Shown in pieces: positions 5,800 to 7,270 of a DNA stretch of 7,270 nucleotides (its first letter is position 1; each line of letters opens with the position of its first letter). The stretch spans positions 1 to 7,270 of the forward strand of contig JAFYPS010000206.1 in assembly GCA_017547395.1 (NCBI GenBank), in the 5' to 3' direction. Under the pieces are notes generated by a model. The model made no database searches. It saw nothing but the letters and a program-made list of their open reading frames with translations, and was not told the origin of the DNA. Made by a program: the position numbers and the translations under genes. Source of the stretch: Clostridia bacterium. GTDB lineage: Bacteria > Bacillota_A > Clostridia > Oscillospirales > CAG-272.

Positions 5800-5888
5800 G
5801 TAAAATTGAAAGTGGAAAGTGGAAAGTGAAGGTGGTTTTTGGAGCAAAGCTCCAAAAACATTCTTTAATTTTCAATTTTCAATTTTAC
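5800..5888. repeat. MITE-like palindromic repeat in the walK-yycH gap
   Basis: Two 12-bp perfect inverted ends, GTAAAATTGAAA at 5800-5811 and its complement at 5877-5888, enclose a central perfect hairpin: 11-bp arms starting GTTTTTGGAGC (5835-5845 and 5849-5859) with loop AAA. Each flank has a 7-bp period: GAAAGTG three times at 5808-5828, and AATTTTC twice plus AATTTTA at 5867-5887. No T-tract follows the hairpin on the minus strand, so it is not a standard terminator; in the message it may act as a stability or decay element. Architecture and lack of coding suggest a non-autonomous dispersed repeat. It explains nearly all of the 144-bp gap. Confidence 0.75.
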
Positions 5889-5906
5889 ACTTTCAACTAT
5901 TAATGT

Positions 5907-7270
5907 TCATCTCATCTTCGGAAAGACAATTGTAAACGTTGTGCCTTCGCCGACGGTGCTTTCAACGAGAATATCGCCGCCGTGTGCAAGAGCAAATTCC
6001 TTTGCAATTGCAAGTCCGAGACCGGTACCGCCCTTGTCGCTGTTGCGCGCCTTTTCAACGCGGTAGAAGCGTTCGAAAAGTCTTGGCAGATCCGCGGCGG
6101 GAATGCCTATGCCGTTGTCGCGTACCGTGATTTTGACGTTTCCGTATTCCTCGGTAAGTGAAACGTCGATTTTGCCGCCGTCGCTTGTATATTTGATAGC
6201 GTTTGAAACTATATTGATGACAGTCTGCTCAACGCGTATCCTGTCACCGAGAATATAGAGAGGTTCGCCCTGCGAGGTAAACGAGAGCGACTGTCCCTTT
6301 TTCTCCGCGGTAAGGCGAAGCGTGTTTGCGATAGACTCTACCGATTCGGTAACGTTAAGCGGCTTCATGTCAAACTGCATAGTCTTGCTGTCAATCTTTG
6401 AGAGAGTGAGAAGATTTTTGATGAGTGCTTCCATACGGGAGCTTTCTGTTTCAGCCATGGTAAGAAAGCTTTTTGTCATCTCATCCTTTGTAATGTTTTC
6501 GTCGCTTGAAAGAGATTCAAGCACCATTTTAATGGTTGTAAGAGGTGTGCGGAGCTCGTGAGAAGCATTTGCCACAAATTCGCGACGGCTTCTGTCAAGC
6601 TCGTAGCTCTGCGTAACGTCGTGGATAACTAAAATTATGCCCTCGCGCATATTATGAACGTCGCGGTAGCGGATGTTACCAAAATAAAGCTCGTATATTT
6701 TTCCGCCGTATTCCACCGCGGGGATTTCGCTTGACGAATCAACGTCAATGCTCATATCGTCGCGGTTATATTTCAGGAGGCTGAAGATGTAGTCGAGAGA
6801 GAGCATTTCAAGCTCGGTATCGGAGAAAAGCTCTTTTGCCGCATCGTTTATCTGCAGAGTTTTACCGTTGTCGCCAAACGTGATAACCGCATCCTTAAGG
6901 CAGGAAAGAACGGTTTCAAGCTTTTCGCGCTCGCCGTTGATTTCGTCAAGCGTTGAGCGCAGCATCTGGCTCATTTTGTTGAAGTTTTCGGTGAGCACAC
7001 CGATTTCATCGTTTGAGTGAACGCTTATCTTTTCATCGAAATTACCCTTGGATACGCGCTGAACACCCGCAGTGAGCCTTGCGAGCGGCAGAGAAATTGC
7101 ACGGGCAAGGAAGAATGAGAGCAGAAACGCGATTGCAAGACCTACGAAAAGTGCCTGAAGCACTATCGAAAAGAGCATCCAGGTAACGTCGGAAAGCTCC
7201 TCCTGAGTGTCGCGGATGTAGAGAATGCAGGAAGCATCACCGTTTGAAAGAGGAAGCGCATAGTCGGCAA
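5907..7270 (-). CDS. walK: WalK-type sensor histidine kinase, N-terminus cut by window edge
   Basis: The frame is open to the last base, so 453 residues are visible and the true start lies beyond the window; the Met codon at 7176-7178 is internal. Visible in order: the end of an extracytoplasmic domain (ILYIRDTQEEL), a membrane segment just after that Met, HAMP (RAISLPLARL onward), a PAS-like domain, then the kinase core. Counting from Met 7178, the phosphorylated His is His207 in FVANASHELRTPLT. The N-box INIVSNAIKYT has Asn326, the G1 box is DNGIGIP (354-360), the F-region ERFYRV, and the G2 box GGTGLGL (383-389). All catalytic boxes are intact. In Firmicutes, WalK phosphorylates WalR to control cell-wall hydrolases and synthesis. 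HAMP-PAS-HisKA order plus YycH- and YycI-like genes next door favour WalK over a PhoR-type kinase. The expected walR partner would lie just upstream, unseen. Confidence 0.85.
   Translation of the reverse strand, partial: ADYALPLSNGDASCILYIRDTQEELSDVTWMLFSIVLQALFVGLAIAFLLSFFLARAISLPLARLTAGVQRVSKGNFDEKISVHSNDEIGVLTENFNKMSQMLRSTLDEINGEREKLETVLSCLKDAVITFGDNGKTLQINDAAKELFSDTELEMLSLDYIFSLLKYNRDDMSIDVDSSSEIPAVEYGGKIYELYFGNIRYRDVHNMREGIILVIHDVTQSYELDRSRREFVANASHELRTPLTTIKMVLESLSSDENITKDEMTKSFLTMAETESSRMEALIKNLLTLSKIDSKTMQFDMKPLNVTESVESIANTLRLTAEKKGQSLSFTSQGEPLYILGDRIRVEQTVINIVSNAIKYTSDGGKIDVSLTEEYGNVKITVRDNGIGIPAADLPRLFERFYRVEKARNSDKGGTGLGLAIAKEFALAHGGDILVESTVGEGTTFTIVFPKMR

Noticed and set aside
5626..5847. 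73-residue minus-strand frame covering the walK-yycH gap
   Set aside because: It overlaps the yycH start in another frame and its N-terminal part is translated palindromic repeat. The yycH frame has the consensus ribosome site.
5835..5859. Central hairpin of the gap repeat as an intrinsic terminator after walK
   Set aside because: On the minus strand the stem is followed by CACC rather than a T-tract. The T's and A's are inside the stem.
7176..7178. Met codon as the true start of the histidine kinase
   Set aside because: The frame stays open to the window end, the upstream codons encode plausible extracytoplasmic sequence, and a start here would remove the first membrane segment and sensor domain expected for WalK.

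Overview
The window looks like chromosomal DNA from an anaerobic Gram-positive bacterium, most likely a Clostridia-class Bacillota. This rests on a WalK-YycH-YycI block, strong AGGAGG-type ribosome sites, MurA, an acetate-kinase family enzyme, and palindromic intergenic repeats of a style common in gut Clostridia. I cannot assign a genus. All five genes lie on the minus strand and read right to left. There are no RNA genes, CRISPR arrays or transposase genes.

In transcription order: a WalK-type sensor histidine kinase (5907-7270, cut at its N-terminus by the window edge); a 144-bp gap holding a compact palindromic repeat; a YycH-like membrane-anchored protein (4428-5762); a YycI-like protein (3580-4431) that starts with TTG and overlaps the previous stop; a 76-bp gap with a possible promoter; MurA (2247-3503); 23 bp further an acetate-kinase family protein (1027-2223); then a DUF2877/AllH-like protein (147-1049). 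The last 146 bp at the left edge are a cluster of hairpins.

The right half is the cell-wall control module. In Bacillus and Staphylococcus, WalK senses the state of the wall, and YycH and YycI act with it at the membrane. MurA, the first committed enzyme of peptidoglycan synthesis, directly follows, where walJ/yycJ often sits in other Firmicutes. The left half is metabolic and less ordinary. The acetate-kinase homologue carries substitutions at three positions that matter in characterised acetate kinases. It is paired with a homologue of AllH, a subunit of the oxamate carbamoyltransferase complex, which makes an acyl phosphate (carbamoyl phosphate) for a downstream kinase.

The strongest oddity is between those two genes. 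A 25-bp sequence that is itself a terminator-like hairpin occurs twice, exactly 174 bp (58 codons) apart, with a string of further hairpins between. The AllH-like reading frame runs open through all of it. This resembles an in-frame palindromic insertion near the protein's N-terminus.
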